A stretch of DNA of 64,000 nt from the NCBI GenBank assembly GCA_033283165.1, contig JAWMQL010000005.1, positions 62,001 to 126,000 of the forward strand. Reading direction: 5' to 3'. Positions within the stretch are counted from its first letter, which is position 1, and each line of letters starts with the position of its first letter. A program made the translations under genes and the position numbers. Below the pieces are notes generated by a model. It searched no databases, was not told the DNA's origin, and was given only the letters and a program-made list of their open reading frames with translations. Source of the DNA: JAWMQL01 sp033283165. GTDB lineage: Bacteria; Pseudomonadota; Gammaproteobacteria; Pseudomonadales; Halieaceae. Below, piece after piece: positions 1 to 9,370 of the stretch.

Positions 1-568
1 TCCAGGCCACAAACGCCGCCAGGGGTACGCCCCAGTCATCCGGAAGACTGAGGTCGGCCTTCCATTCGGCGTTTTTCTGCTCCTCGAAGGTGCGCATGGC
101 CAGTCGGCCGATTTCACGCTCACCCTCGCTCAGCACATAGCTAAGACCATGCCGGTCCTCTGGCGTCATGCAATAGCTCCGGCCACCCACATCCAGATCA
201 AACTCGACAAATGGGTGCCTGATCAGCGGCCTGTCTTCGTCAAATGCATGCATCCGCCGTTTTTGCCTCGCCGTCACCAGTTCCCTGTCACCCTGGCGCA
301 GCTGGAAGCGAAAACCGTTCCAGGGGGCGGCGAGCTTGAGTTGGTAGCCTGACCCTTCGATCTCCGCCTGCAGGTTATGGATGAAGAAGTTGGTCTTGCG
401 AAAACACGCCACCTCCTGAGAATTCACCCCCACCCGGACCTCCTGGGTCCGATGGTTGTTAGTGTCAATCTGAAAGTCCATGGCCTGCCCTCGCCACCAG
501 CCAGACGCAGCCTCGTTAGCTGAAGGAGTATAGACGAACTCAGTAAGAGTGAGCCGGATTCGCGGCAT
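1..568 (-). CDS. hypothetical protein, partial (C-terminus outside window)
   Basis: An open frame on the minus strand begins at ATG 566-568 and stays open to base 1, giving 189 codons without a stop. The protein starts MPRIRLTLTEFVY and is rich in alternating polar and hydrophobic residues, with short stretches such as DFQIDTNN and PFVEFDLDVGG. This suggests a beta-rich soluble fold; I see no signal peptide or membrane segment. I do not recognise the family. It is transcribed divergently from the thioesterase at 633, with 64 bases between the two starts. A later in-frame ATG near 481 is a possible alternative start. The frame has codon use like its neighbours, and no competing long frame on the other strand explains the region. 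Confidence 0.6.
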   Translation of the reverse strand, partial: MPRIRLTLTEFVYTPSANEAASGWWRGQAMDFQIDTNNHRTQEVRVGVNSQEVACFRKTNFFIHNLQAEIEGSGYQLKLAAPWNGFRFQLRQGDRELVTARQKRRMHAFDEDRPLIRHPFVEFDLDVGGRSYCMTPEDRHGLSYVLSEGEREIGRLAMRTFEEQKNAEWKADLSLPDDWGVPLAAFVAW

Positions 569-592
569 AAGGTATCTTTTTCACCGTTAGCC

Positions 593-598
593 TATAAT
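593..598 (+). promoter_or_regulatory. possible sigma-70 -10 box upstream of thioesterase
   Basis: A perfect TATAAT lies 34 bases upstream of the thioesterase start, in the short divergent gap. I see no good -35 hexamer at 16-18 bases spacing, so this is only a weak promoter call. Confidence 0.3.
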
Positions 599-632
599 CC
601 AGACCATCCGGTATTCATGAGGGTCGGCCATC

Positions 633-1184
633 ATGGAAGGGCGCACCGTCAGTTACTCCCGCACCACGATCACAGAATTGATGATCCCGTCCTACGCCAA
701 TTTCGGCGGCAAGATCCACGGCGGCGTTCTACTCTCTCTCATGGACAAGGTCGCCTATGCCTGCGCCAGCAAACACGCCGGCACCTACTGTGTCACCGTT
801 TCTGTCGATACGGTCAATTTCCTGCAGCCCGTGGAAGTGGGGGAACTGGTCTCGCTCATGGCGTCGGTGAATTACGTGGGCAACTCCTCCCTGGTGGTGG
901 GCATCAGGGTGATTGCAGAAGACGTGCGAACCGCGACGGTCAAACACACCAACACCTCCTACGTGACCATGGTGGCAAAGTCCGAAGATAACCGGAAGGT
1001 GGCGGTCCCGCCCTTGATCCTGGAAGGGGATGACGATATCCGGCGTTTCCTCGCGGCCCTGAAGAGAAAGCGGCTACGCAGCTACGCCACCGGGAAGATG
1101 GATGCCTATCGCAAGGAGTTCCGGTTGGACGACGGCGTGCGGTCGATCCTGGACGACGAGCGCTGCATCGTCAGTCTGGCCTGA
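633..1184 (+). CDS. acyl-CoA thioesterase (hotdog fold, BACH/YciA type)
   Basis: This 183-residue protein probably hydrolyses acyl-CoA to free acid and CoA in the cytoplasm. The hotdog signature is near the N-terminus: NFGGKIHGGVLLSLMD at about residues 23-38, where the Asn/His-Gly-Gly and the Asp at the start of the central helix match the single-hotdog acyl-CoA thioesterase family. VDTVNFLQPVEVGE follows, as is usual in that family. The C-terminal 50 residues are basic (KRKRLRSY) and lie beyond the core hotdog domain. The start at 633 is preceded by GAGGG nine bases upstream. A longer overlapping frame from 617 has a repetitive Arg/His-rich composition and is a shadow. The chain-length preference cannot be read from the sequence. 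Confidence 0.85.
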   Translation: MEGRTVSYSRTTITELMIPSYANFGGKIHGGVLLSLMDKVAYACASKHAGTYCVTVSVDTVNFLQPVEVGELVSLMASVNYVGNSSLVVGIRVIAEDVRTATVKHTNTSYVTMVAKSEDNRKVAVPPLILEGDDDIRRFLAALKRKRLRSYATGKMDAYRKEFRLDDGVRSILDDERCIVSLA

Positions 1185-1210
1185 GATAGCCGATCTCATC
1201 ACGGCTGGGT

Positions 1211-1966
1211 TCAGGCGCGAAATTTACGCAGCACCTCACCCGACACCAGCAGTAAGGAGAGCAGGGTCAGCATCCACGCGGCACCGGCGACCGCCGGGGT
1301 AGCGGCCTGTTTGACAGAGATACCGTAGGCCGCCCAGGCCACCACCAGCACGAAGGCCTTGTCCCTGCGACGCATGATAACAATGGCCGCCACCGCTCCC
1401 GCGAGAGCCAGCTTGAGCAGGGTCCAGTTGACCGCGGTAAACCACAGGTCGTCCCACCCCATCCCGATTTGTGCGGCACTGAGATTGGCAATCGTCGCTA
1501 CCGTGATCCAGCCGGTGTAGAGGCCAAAGGGAAGTTGAACCAGCCACTGCTGCGCCCGGTTCCGGCTCACATCGAGAATGCCCAGGGCGCGATAAATGGC
1601 CACCAGTGACAGTAGAATGACCGCCATCAAGACCAGTGACAGTAGCAACAGATCGTAGTGCCAGGCAAAAATCCAGAGGGCATTGGCCAGGCAATTCAGT
1701 TTGAACCAACCGCTGATCCGGGCAATACCCGCGTCGCGGCGCTGCCCCGGCAGTGCCTGGTAGATAACAAAGCCAATCAGCCCCAGGTAGATCACACCCC
1801 AGATGGAAAAAGTAAAACCGGCGGGGGTGAACAGGGAGGGGTATTTCGCCGATATCTCGGGCATGGTCTGGTTATTCAGTGGCACGGCGCTGGAAAGGCC
1901 GTTGACGATGATCACCAACAGCATGGCGGCGATATTGCCACCCCAATCGCTGAAATTACGCTGCAT
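1211..1966 (-). CDS. TspO/MBR-like tryptophan-rich membrane protein
   Basis: This is an integral membrane protein of 251 residues with about seven hydrophobic segments. The stretch FTPAGFTFSIWGVIYLGL near residues 47-64 matches the signature of large TspO-related proteins (F-x-P-x-G-x-x-F-x-I-W-x-x-I-Y). Trp residues are frequent (WIFAWHYD, WLVQLPFGLYTGW), which gives the family its name. Classical TspO is about 160 residues; this longer form is a common bacterial variant of unknown ligand. Tetrapyrrole or stress signalling is known for the short form only and is not implied here. The start has GAGAG at a suitable distance. It is divergent from the TPR gene. Confidence 0.7.
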   Translation of the reverse strand: MQRNFSDWGGNIAAMLLVIIVNGLSSAVPLNNQTMPEISAKYPSLFTPAGFTFSIWGVIYLGLIGFVIYQALPGQRRDAGIARISGWFKLNCLANALWIFAWHYDLLLLSLVLMAVILLSLVAIYRALGILDVSRNRAQQWLVQLPFGLYTGWITVATIANLSAAQIGMGWDDLWFTAVNWTLLKLALAGAVAAIVIMRRRDKAFVLVVAWAAYGISVKQAATPAVAGAAWMLTLLSLLLVSGEVLRKFRA

Positions 1967-2140
1967 GCTTATGTCTCTCTACTGGACGCACCTGTCTCCG
2001 TACCAGGACAGATTACATCGGCCACCGCGATACCTCCACCGGCCAATCCCAGTAATGTTTACCAACAGCCGGCCTCGGTAGTAATTCCCCAGCGTTGTCT
2101 GTATGTTTCCTGATAGATAATCACTGTAAAGGAAGCTGTT

Positions 2141-3820
2141 ATGTACCGACATCTCCCGCTCGGCCTGGTGTTTTGGTCGATATTCGTCGTCGCCGCGCCG
2201 AATGAAAAGATGTCCACGCTGGAGTACATCGAAAGCCTCCCACAGCCCGCGCTCATGGGTGGAGTCGGCAATAGCCACCTTGAGATTACAACCGCATCGA
2301 AAGAGGCGCAGGCGTTCTTCGACCAGGGCGTCTCGCTGCTGCACGATTTCTGGTGGTTCGAGGCCTACCGCGCGTTCCGGCATACTGCCCAACTGGACCC
2401 AGAGGCGGCGATGCCCCATTGGGGCCTGTATCAGGCCGCTTCCAGCATGGCTAATCTCGCTGATGATGAGCGCGAGGCAGCCCTTGACGAGGCGGTAGCG
2501 GCGATGAAGTCACTCAGGTCTGCTGCCTCCGAACGGGAGCAGTACTATCTGGATGCCGTGATCGCATTGCATGACAACGAGGGTGAAGCCGGGGTGGCCG
2601 AACACAATCAAATCCTGCTGGCCTTACTGAACAAATACCCGGAGCAGATAGAGGCGCGGCTGTTCCTCTGGCGCGAACTCGATGTTGGGTTCGATGCCGA
2701 AGGCAATCCGAAGCCCGACCAGCTGTATGGCCAGTTGCTGCTCGAGCGTGAATTTGATGACCACGGAGACCACCAGGGGCTGCTCCATTACTGGATACAC
2801 AGCCAGGAGCCCGGGCAACACCCGGAAACCGCGCTGGAGGCGGCCAGGCGCTTGGCCCGGCTTGCCCCCAACTCCGGGCATATCGTTCACATGCCCGGGC
2901 ACATTTATTACCTGATGGGCGACTATGCCTCGGCACATGAGCAATTCGTGAAAGCGGAACAGACCGATGCCCGCTATATGGCCAACTACAACATCGAAGC
3001 GATATTTACCTGGAATTACCTGCACAATTTCAGCTTCATTATGAGCAATCTGGCCGAGGCCGGTCGATTGCAGGAAGGAGCGAAGTACGCCGATAAACTG
3101 GCACAGCTGACCGAGACCTCCAACTTCGGGCACCTGCCCCATTTTGAAATGCTGTTGAGTCGGGCCATGATGGAGAACGCGTATATGGCAATCAGGTTGG
3201 AACAATACGACCTGGCCGCGTCCCTGATTCGGGATTCCCGTTGGGATGACTGGGAAAAAACTGATCGGCTGCTGTCCCTGCAATCAGCCTATTACGCCTA
3301 CAGTGCGGGGATGGCCGCTGTGCAGGCCGGCGACCTGGCCTCCGCCGAAACATTTTCGAGGCAACTGGATTCCACCCTGTGGCGCGCGGGGCGGGATACT
3401 GCCGGTCTTTCCTATCGTCAAAAACCGCTGGAAGTCGCTGCGCTGGAACTACAGGGACTGGTCGAAGGACTGCGAGGTGACGTGGACGCGGGTATCGACC
3501 TGCTGCAGCGCGCCGTGAAACTGGAAGCGGAAATTGAGTACGGGGAGCCGCGAAGTAATATTCATCCGGCGGCTGAATCGCTGGCGACGCTGTTGCTGCA
3601 GAAAGGCGACTTCGCCGCCGCTCGCGCCGCCTGTGAGGGCGTGCTCGCTGAACGCCCCAATGCGGGCATGCCACTGTACGGTATTGCCCGCAGTTACGCA
3701 CTGGCCGGTGACACCCGCGAAGCTGAACAGGCCTACAAGGCTTTTCTCAAAGCCTGGGCCGATGCGGATACTGACCTGCCGCAGGGGTCCAGAGCCAGGG
3801 CCTGGTTGAAGGCCCACTAA
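2141..3820 (+). CDS. tetratricopeptide-repeat protein, probably exported
   Basis: This is a 559-residue helical-repeat protein. The N-terminus (MYRHLPLGLVFWSIFVVAA) looks like a signal peptide or anchor. Repeat-like helical pairs run through the protein, for example FDQGVSLLHDFWWFEAYRAF near residue 63, HMPGHIYYLMGDYASAHEQF near 250, and GIARSYALAGDTREAEQAYKAF at the C-terminus. The pattern of small residues at turn positions fits TPR. The HMPGHIY segment recurs in a bacterial TPR family of unknown function. A ribosome site AAGGA lies just upstream of the ATG. The next gene begins 18 bases downstream on the same strand, so the two are probably co-transcribed. No enzymatic motif is visible. 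Confidence 0.7.
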   Translation: MYRHLPLGLVFWSIFVVAAPNEKMSTLEYIESLPQPALMGGVGNSHLEITTASKEAQAFFDQGVSLLHDFWWFEAYRAFRHTAQLDPEAAMPHWGLYQAASSMANLADDEREAALDEAVAAMKSLRSAASEREQYYLDAVIALHDNEGEAGVAEHNQILLALLNKYPEQIEARLFLWRELDVGFDAEGNPKPDQLYGQLLLEREFDDHGDHQGLLHYWIHSQEPGQHPETALEAARRLARLAPNSGHIVHMPGHIYYLMGDYASAHEQFVKAEQTDARYMANYNIEAIFTWNYLHNFSFIMSNLAEAGRLQEGAKYADKLAQLTETSNFGHLPHFEMLLSRAMMENAYMAIRLEQYDLAASLIRDSRWDDWEKTDRLLSLQSAYYAYSAGMAAVQAGDLASAETFSRQLDSTLWRAGRDTAGLSYRQKPLEVAALELQGLVEGLRGDVDAGIDLLQRAVKLEAEIEYGEPRSNIHPAAESLATLLLQKGDFAAARAACEGVLAERPNAGMPLYGIARSYALAGDTREAEQAYKAFLKAWADADTDLPQGSRARAWLKAH

Positions 3821-3838
3821 CGGCCGGGTGAAATCCGC

Positions 3839-4726
3839 ATGAGTAACTTCGCCGCCAAGTGGTGGGCCCGACTGGCCTACCCGACTTGCCTGGTGTGCTC
3901 CATGGCAGTCGCGTGGTGGGCGGTCAATACCGGTGTAAATCCACTGGCAATCTTCGGCCTGGTCAGCGCCAGTAGCCTGCTGTTCGTGTTATGCGGGGAA
4001 CTCGCCCAACGTTTTTACCCCGGGTGGCGACCAACGTTTGGCGATAACTACTACCCTGACGGCGTGACTGCCATCGTCAATAATTTTCTACTGCAAAGTC
4101 CCAGCGTACAACTACTGATATCCGGCCTCGCCATCAGCCTGGCGGGCGGAGGACTGCAGGTCTGGCCCAATCAATGGCCACTGTATATCCAGGTACCACT
4201 GGCGCTGATACTTGGCGAACTCGGGGCGTACTGGTGGCACCGGGCCAGCCACGAAATTCCCCTGCTGTGGCGTTTCCACAAGATTCACCACAGCCCGGGC
4301 CGGCTCTACTGGCTGAATGCCACCAAGTTCCACTACCTGGATGTCACCATTTTGCAAAGTTGCACGGTCTTGCCAGTGTTGATTCTGGGCGCCAACGAAA
4401 CAACCGTCCTGTTTATCACGCTGTTCTCTATATTTCACGGCTATTGGCAACACGGCAATACCCGCCAGGATCTCGGACTGCTCAATTACCTGGTATCCGG
4501 TGCCCAGCTACACCGCTGGCACCACAACAAGGAAGTGGCGCTTGCGAATCACAACTACGGTAGCAACCTGATTCTCTGGGACCTGGTGTTCGGCACCTTT
4601 TTCTGGCCGGAAGGTGGCCACGGCGATGACGGTGGCTCGGATATTCACAATATCGGCATAGATGATCCGGACTATCCCATCGACCCTTTCAGGCAACTGG
4701 TACAGCCCTTTACCCGGAACGGATAA
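3839..4726 (+). CDS. sterol desaturase / fatty acid hydroxylase family membrane protein
   Basis: A di-iron membrane oxygenase of the fatty-acid-hydroxylase superfamily. All three histidine clusters expected for the di-iron site are present: HRASH near residue 138, HKIHHS near 149, and HRWHH near 223, with an additional HGYWQH near 200. Four or so hydrophobic segments lie between them. The family hydroxylates or desaturates lipids or sterols using O2; the substrate here is unknown. The length of 295 residues is typical. It follows the TPR gene by 18 bases and is likely in the same transcript. Confidence 0.8.
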   Translation: MSNFAAKWWARLAYPTCLVCSMAVAWWAVNTGVNPLAIFGLVSASSLLFVLCGELAQRFYPGWRPTFGDNYYPDGVTAIVNNFLLQSPSVQLLISGLAISLAGGGLQVWPNQWPLYIQVPLALILGELGAYWWHRASHEIPLLWRFHKIHHSPGRLYWLNATKFHYLDVTILQSCTVLPVLILGANETTVLFITLFSIFHGYWQHGNTRQDLGLLNYLVSGAQLHRWHHNKEVALANHNYGSNLILWDLVFGTFFWPEGGHGDDGGSDIHNIGIDDPDYPIDPFRQLVQPFTRNG

Positions 4727-4753
4727 TCCAGTACTGGCAAAAGTCGGCTTAAC

Positions 4754-4783
4754 TTGGACACCTAACCGACCAACTCCTATAGT
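4754..4783 (+). promoter_or_regulatory. predicted sigma-70 promoter of the dynamin-like GTPase
   Basis: TTGGAC (4754-4759) and TATAGT (4778-4783) are separated by 18 bases, with the gene start 32 bases further on. Both hexamers are close to consensus. Confidence 0.5.
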
Positions 4784-4815
4784 AATCTATCATCAGCAGT
4801 AATCGATGGAACATC

Positions 4816-6246
4816 ATGGCGAGGACGGCAACACAGGAACGAATCAAAAGACTGCTTCAGCACCTGAAGCAGGAGAATCCGGTGCTGGCCGAGGCCGTGG
4901 AGAGCTTCGAGAAGCTCGATGCGATAGCCAGAAAGCTCGGTCTTGCCGATGCCGACCAGTCCTTCGCAACCCAGGTTTCCTGGTGGCCGGTGATTGCTGT
5001 GCTGGGCACGTTTTCCGCAGGCAAGTCCACCTTCCTTAACCAGTACGTCGGCAAGGAATTACAGAGAACCGGTAACCAGGCGGTGGATGACAAGTTCACG
5101 GTGCTCTGTTTTGGTGAGGGTGACACGGGGACGGTGCTTCCCGGCCTCGCGCTGGACAATGACCCACGATTTCCGTTTTACCAGATCAGTCGCGACATCG
5201 AGAGTGCCGCTGAAGGCGAAGGCCGCCGGGTGGATTCCTACCTGCAGTTGAAGACCTGTGATTCAGAGGCGCTGAGGGGCAAGATTTTTATCGATTCGCC
5301 CGGTTTTGACGCCGACCAGCAGCGCACCTCGACTCTGTTGATCATCGATCACATCATCAATTTGTCTGATCTAGTCCTGGTCTTTTTCGATGCGCGCCAC
5401 CCCGAACCCGGTGCGATGGCCGATACCCTGCAACACCTTGTCAGCGACACGGTGGGTAGAGCTGATGCTACCAAGTTTCTGTATGTGCTGAACCAGATCG
5501 ACAATACCGCCCGGGAAGACAACCCGGAAGAAGTGGTGGCGGCCTGGCAGCGGGCGCTGGCACAACACGGTCTGACCGCCGGGCGCTTCTACCGCATCTA
5601 CGCCCGCGAATCCTCAGTGCCGGTGGAAGACCCCACGGTGCGCGAGCGCCTGGAGCGCAAGCGCGATGAAGACCTCGCAGATATAGAGGCACGTATTCGC
5701 CAGGTGGAGGTCGAGCGGGCTTATCGGGTGATCGGGGTGCTCCAGAAGACCGCCAAGCATATCGAGCATGTGCTCGTGCCCCATCTTTGCGACGCTCGCC
5801 GCGCCTGGCGCAAGCGCAGTTTGTTGCTGAACGGGACCGTATTTGCGGTTCTGGGGATTCTGTTTCTCTGGTTAACGATCAGCAGCGGTCAGTGGCAGGG
5901 ACTGACGCTCACGCCGTTTGCCAGGTTGGAGCCGATGTACCAGATTGCCGTGCTGTCAGTGGTCCTCGTGGTAGCCTGGGGCCTGAATATGCAGCTCAGG
6001 GGCGTTGCCGGAAGAACGGTACTCAAAAAGCTGCAACACACGGACAAATTGGGCGAGGATCAGTCCGCCGTGGTCAGGGGTTTCGCTCACAACCTCAAGG
6101 CATGGTGGCTCTCCCTTGCATCGCCCCAACCCCGCAGCTGGAACCGCAGGCGGCGCAAACAGGTTGCGAGGGTGCTCGCCGACGCGGACCAGTTTGTCCA
6201 GTCGTTGAATGATCGTTATGCCAGACCCTCGGGAAGCAGTGATTAG
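4816..6246 (+). CDS. dynamin-like GTPase, membrane associated
   Basis: A 476-residue GTPase of the dynamin superfamily. The P-loop GTFSAGKST is at about residues 64-72. The G3 motif DSPG lies near 161, and NQID is the likely G4 motif near 226. Two hydrophobic segments near residues 340-362 and 374-392 look like a membrane hairpin, followed by a basic C-terminal tail rich in Arg and Lys. Bacterial relatives remodel or fuse membranes, but the role here is not known. Many bacterial dynamin-like proteins occur as tandem pairs; this one is alone. The ATG at 4816 is preceded by a plausible sigma-70 promoter. Confidence 0.75.
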   Translation: MARTATQERIKRLLQHLKQENPVLAEAVESFEKLDAIARKLGLADADQSFATQVSWWPVIAVLGTFSAGKSTFLNQYVGKELQRTGNQAVDDKFTVLCFGEGDTGTVLPGLALDNDPRFPFYQISRDIESAAEGEGRRVDSYLQLKTCDSEALRGKIFIDSPGFDADQQRTSTLLIIDHIINLSDLVLVFFDARHPEPGAMADTLQHLVSDTVGRADATKFLYVLNQIDNTAREDNPEEVVAAWQRALAQHGLTAGRFYRIYARESSVPVEDPTVRERLERKRDEDLADIEARIRQVEVERAYRVIGVLQKTAKHIEHVLVPHLCDARRAWRKRSLLLNGTVFAVLGILFLWLTISSGQWQGLTLTPFARLEPMYQIAVLSVVLVVAWGLNMQLRGVAGRTVLKKLQHTDKLGEDQSAVVRGFAHNLKAWWLSLASPQPRSWNRRRRKQVARVLADADQFVQSLNDRYARPSGSSD

Positions 6247-6323
6247 CGGGGGTTATCCTTTTCCGCCAGGGCAGGCGACGAATACCAGCAGTTCAGCCAC
6301 CTCACTCCCCTGTTAACGAGTTC

Positions 6324-6379
6324 CCCGGGTTTATTTCGCTTCAGGAAACTGAAGTCACCCGGGCCTGAAGTCACCCGGG
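6324..6379 (+). repeat. hairpin with duplicated 3-prime arm in the 6247-6595 intergenic region
   Basis: The 349-base gap between the GTPase and the ligase operon contains a two-step inverted repeat. The outer arms are CCCGGGT (6324-6330) and ACCCGGG (6357-6363). The inner arms are CTTCAG (6339-6344) and CTGAAG (6349-6354) around a GAAA tetraloop. The 15-base 3-prime portion CTGAAGTCACCCGGG is present twice, at 6349-6363 and 6365-6379. There is no U-tract, so it is not a classical intrinsic terminator. Nothing else in the gap is recognisable apart from a TTGACA near 6432 without a well-spaced -10 box. Confidence 0.6.
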
Positions 6380-6595
6380 GTTGTTGAAAAGCCGGTACGA
6401 CTGGATTCGGTGTGGATAATTGTCACTTTGTTGACAGAAGGGACAGGCCACCGGCCCCTATCCTGACATGCGAGCTGTTCATATCAATATAGATCGCCGC
6501 CGCACCGGGCTGTCAGTGGCTGTCTCCGCCGACAAGCGTGGATTTTCAAGTGGCCGTGTCTATATACTTTGCACTCCATAAAGAGGACGAATCCC

Positions 6596-8248
6596 ATGGA
6601 AACTGCCGTAAAGAGCCCCCTGGAAATGTTCTATCAGTGGGAGCGGGAAACACCGGAGCAGGTGTACCTGCGTCAACCCACGGACCTGGTGTGGAGGGAA
6701 TACACCTGGGCCGAGGTGGCAGACCAGATCCGCCGCATCGCCAGCTTTCTCAAGAGCAGGAATTATCCCCCCCAGAGCCGCATTGCTATCTGGTCGTCCA
6801 ACAGCAAGGACTGGCCCATTGTGGATCTGGCGATCATGCTCAGCGGCCATATCAGCGTGCCCATTTATCCGGGACAGGATACGGCCTCAGCCAACTACAT
6901 ATTCAATCACAGTGACGTTCAGCTGGTCTTTGCCGGAGAATTCGATCAGGCCGCCCACGTGCAGGACGCCCTGAGAGACGGGATGGAGACCGTCGCCATG
7001 CTCGGCTGCAGTATCGACTGCGATTACACGCTGGAGGAGATAGTCGCCGGGTACCCACCCTACCCTGACTCTCCCATTCCTGACCCTGAGGATACCTTCA
7101 CCATCATTTATACCTCGGGAACCACCGGCAATCCCAAGGGTGTGATGCATATGCACCAGACCCCCGGGCATGTGGTACCGGGACTGGTAGACTCCTTCAG
7201 GATGAAGGAGGGCGAAAACCGGATGTTTTCCTTCCTGCCGATGTCCCACGCGGCGGAACGGATTATCGTGGAACTCACCAGCCTCTACGCCAACGCTCCC
7301 ATCTCCTTTTCCCAGGGACTGAACACCTTCGCCGATGAGATCCGTTCGGTCCAGCCCACCTTCTTTTTCGCTGTGCCGCGGCTGTGGGTCAAGTTCAAGG
7401 AGGGTATCGACGCCAGGATACCCCCGGAGGCCCAGGCGCAATTGACCGATGAGCAAAAGGCCGGCATTGCCCACCAGCTGGGCCTGGGCGAGGCCAGAAT
7501 AATTCTTACCGGTTCTGCCCCCTGTCCCCGGGATGTGCAGGACTGGTTCCTGGAAATGGGCATCGCGCTGCGGGACGGCTACGGCATGACCGAGAATTTC
7601 GTCCACGGCTGCGCCTGGATCAAGGACGACCAGCCCCTTTCCGGTTGCGTGGGCCGGCCCATGGACGACAGCGTTCAGGTGCGCATATCCGATACCGGCG
7701 AGATACAGTTCAAAAGTAAAGGACTGATGAAGGGCTACTATTTGAATCCGGAAAAAACTGCCGAGGTGTTCGATGACGGCTGGTACTGTACCGGCGACTC
7801 CGGCAGGTTCGACGAGGACGGCAATCTGTGGGTGACGGGACGTGTCAGCGAGGTCTTCAAAACCTCCAAGGGGAAATTCATCGTGCCGACCCGCCTGGAG
7901 AATCTTTTCGGTCGCAACCGCAACCTGGCGCAGTTCTGCATCCTGGGGCACGGCCTGGATCAACCCGTTCTATTGACCACGCTCTCGGAGTCGGGAGAAG
8001 CCATGGACCGGGAGGCACTGAAATCTGAATTGCAGGCGCTGCTGGCGGAGATCAACGGGGAAGTGCCACCCTATGAACGGGTGGCGCAGATTTTCGTAGT
8101 GCCGGAGTGGACGATAGAAAACACCCTCCTGACCCCCACCATGAAACTGAAACGGAAACACATCGAAGATGCCTACCGTCCCTGGATCGAGCAGAATCTG
8201 TCCGGCGATGGCGTACATTTTTTTAAGGGCGATCAATGCGCAGAATGA
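6596..8248 (+). CDS. AMP-dependent acyl-CoA synthetase (long-chain type)
   Basis: An adenylate-forming ligase of 550 residues, converting a carboxylic acid, ATP and CoA to acyl-CoA, AMP and PPi. The P-loop-like motif YTSGTTGNPKGVMH begins near residue 175. The adenine-binding segment DGYGMTEN lies near 330, the hinge region YCTGDSGRFDEDGNLWVTGR near 396-415, and the C-terminal catalytic Lys region TPTMKLKRKH near 515-524. The overall pattern resembles long-chain fatty acyl-CoA synthetases of the FadD15 type, but the substrate is not certain. I chose ATG 6596 because AAGAGGA lies about nine bases before it; an in-frame TTG at 6569 would add nine residues. It is the first gene of a four-gene operon. 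Confidence 0.85.
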   Translation: METAVKSPLEMFYQWERETPEQVYLRQPTDLVWREYTWAEVADQIRRIASFLKSRNYPPQSRIAIWSSNSKDWPIVDLAIMLSGHISVPIYPGQDTASANYIFNHSDVQLVFAGEFDQAAHVQDALRDGMETVAMLGCSIDCDYTLEEIVAGYPPYPDSPIPDPEDTFTIIYTSGTTGNPKGVMHMHQTPGHVVPGLVDSFRMKEGENRMFSFLPMSHAAERIIVELTSLYANAPISFSQGLNTFADEIRSVQPTFFFAVPRLWVKFKEGIDARIPPEAQAQLTDEQKAGIAHQLGLGEARIILTGSAPCPRDVQDWFLEMGIALRDGYGMTENFVHGCAWIKDDQPLSGCVGRPMDDSVQVRISDTGEIQFKSKGLMKGYYLNPEKTAEVFDDGWYCTGDSGRFDEDGNLWVTGRVSEVFKTSKGKFIVPTRLENLFGRNRNLAQFCILGHGLDQPVLLTTLSESGEAMDREALKSELQALLAEINGEVPPYERVAQIFVVPEWTIENTLLTPTMKLKRKHIEDAYRPWIEQNLSGDGVHFFKGDQCAE

Positions 8249-9345
8249 TCGAGGATTTCCGTATCGTCCCAGCGGGCCACTGCGGCAGCGGTGCAATGCG
8301 CAACCTGATCTATCACTACTGTGGGCTGGATCTGGACGAGGGCGTCGTGTTCGGCCTTGGCGCCGGACTGGATACCGTCTACTTCGATTATCCCGACGCC
8401 AGGCCGCCGTTCATGTTGTTTGGCCGTGGCTCGAGCATGGAGGCAGACCTGGCCGAGACACTTGGGCTGGACTATCGGGAATCGGTGCAGCCGGATAACG
8501 ATATTGCCTGGCAGGAAGTGCGCGAGGAAATTCTCGCTGGTCGCCCAACCATGCTATCGGGGGATATTTACTACCTGGACTACCGCGATTTCAAGGTCCA
8601 CTTCCCCGCCCATCGGTTTATTCTGCTCGGATTCGACGAAGACAAGGGTGAATGCTACATCGCTGACCGCATCAACGACTACGCGGAAACCTGTTCACTG
8701 GCGGCACTGGCAAAGAGCCGCAATCCCGACCTGCCTATCTCCACATGTAACCTGTGGGGTAAGTTCAGCAGCAATGCGCAACGTAATCCCCTTCCAATGG
8801 CCTGCGGGATTGCCCTGCGTAAAACTGTCGAGCGCATGCAGGGCCTGGATACTACGCAGCACGACGATATGGCGGCGATGACGAGGAGGCCGGAATCGAT
8901 AGCCACAGGGCTTGACGGTATGCGCGCCTTTATCGACCACCTGAAACTCTGGCAGCAATTACCCGATTCCAGGGACTATACGCAGTACGTGGACAATGCC
9001 ATCATCAAGTTCGGTACGGGCGGAGGGTTCTTCCGAAATCACTTTGCAGTATTTATGCACTGGGCAAAAGATCAGCGCCCTGACCTTGTCTCCCGGGCCG
9101 CCGTCGAACTGGCGGAGCAGTCGGCCAGCGAGTGGAATAACCTGGCCACAATCATGCAGTCCCTGGTTAAGGCACCCGATAACAACGACCGCTGGCATCA
9201 GGCCCGGGACCAGGCCGAGTCAATATTTGAAACCGAGTACGCATTGTTCAATGTCCTTGGCGACACGGTGCTGCGCGGCCAGGACCGCGTTAAAGATTGG
9301 CACGGGGATCAGCGGCATATTAGTATGAGCGGGAAAGAATCATAA
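8236..9345 (+). CDS. BtrH N-terminal / DUF4872 domain protein
   Basis: This 369-residue protein has the start typical of BtrH-like proteins: a conserved HCGSGAMRNLIYHY segment near residue 15 with the candidate nucleophile Cys, followed by a papain/C39-like pattern in which HRFILLGFDED near residue 126 provides the candidate His. The C-terminal half fits DUF4872. BtrH itself is an acyltransferase that moves an acyl chain from carrier protein to an amine in butirosin biosynthesis; whether this homologue does so is inference. It overlaps the ligase by 13 bases, so translation is probably coupled. AAGGG lies six bases before the chosen ATG; ATG 8245 is an alternative with a four-base overlap. 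The protein lacks a signal peptide. Confidence 0.65.
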   Translation: MRRMIEDFRIVPAGHCGSGAMRNLIYHYCGLDLDEGVVFGLGAGLDTVYFDYPDARPPFMLFGRGSSMEADLAETLGLDYRESVQPDNDIAWQEVREEILAGRPTMLSGDIYYLDYRDFKVHFPAHRFILLGFDEDKGECYIADRINDYAETCSLAALAKSRNPDLPISTCNLWGKFSSNAQRNPLPMACGIALRKTVERMQGLDTTQHDDMAAMTRRPESIATGLDGMRAFIDHLKLWQQLPDSRDYTQYVDNAIIKFGTGGGFFRNHFAVFMHWAKDQRPDLVSRAAVELAEQSASEWNNLATIMQSLVKAPDNNDRWHQARDQAESIFETEYALFNVLGDTVLRGQDRVKDWHGDQRHISMSGKES

Positions 9346-9370
9346 ACACACCCTGCCAGCGAGAATCATA

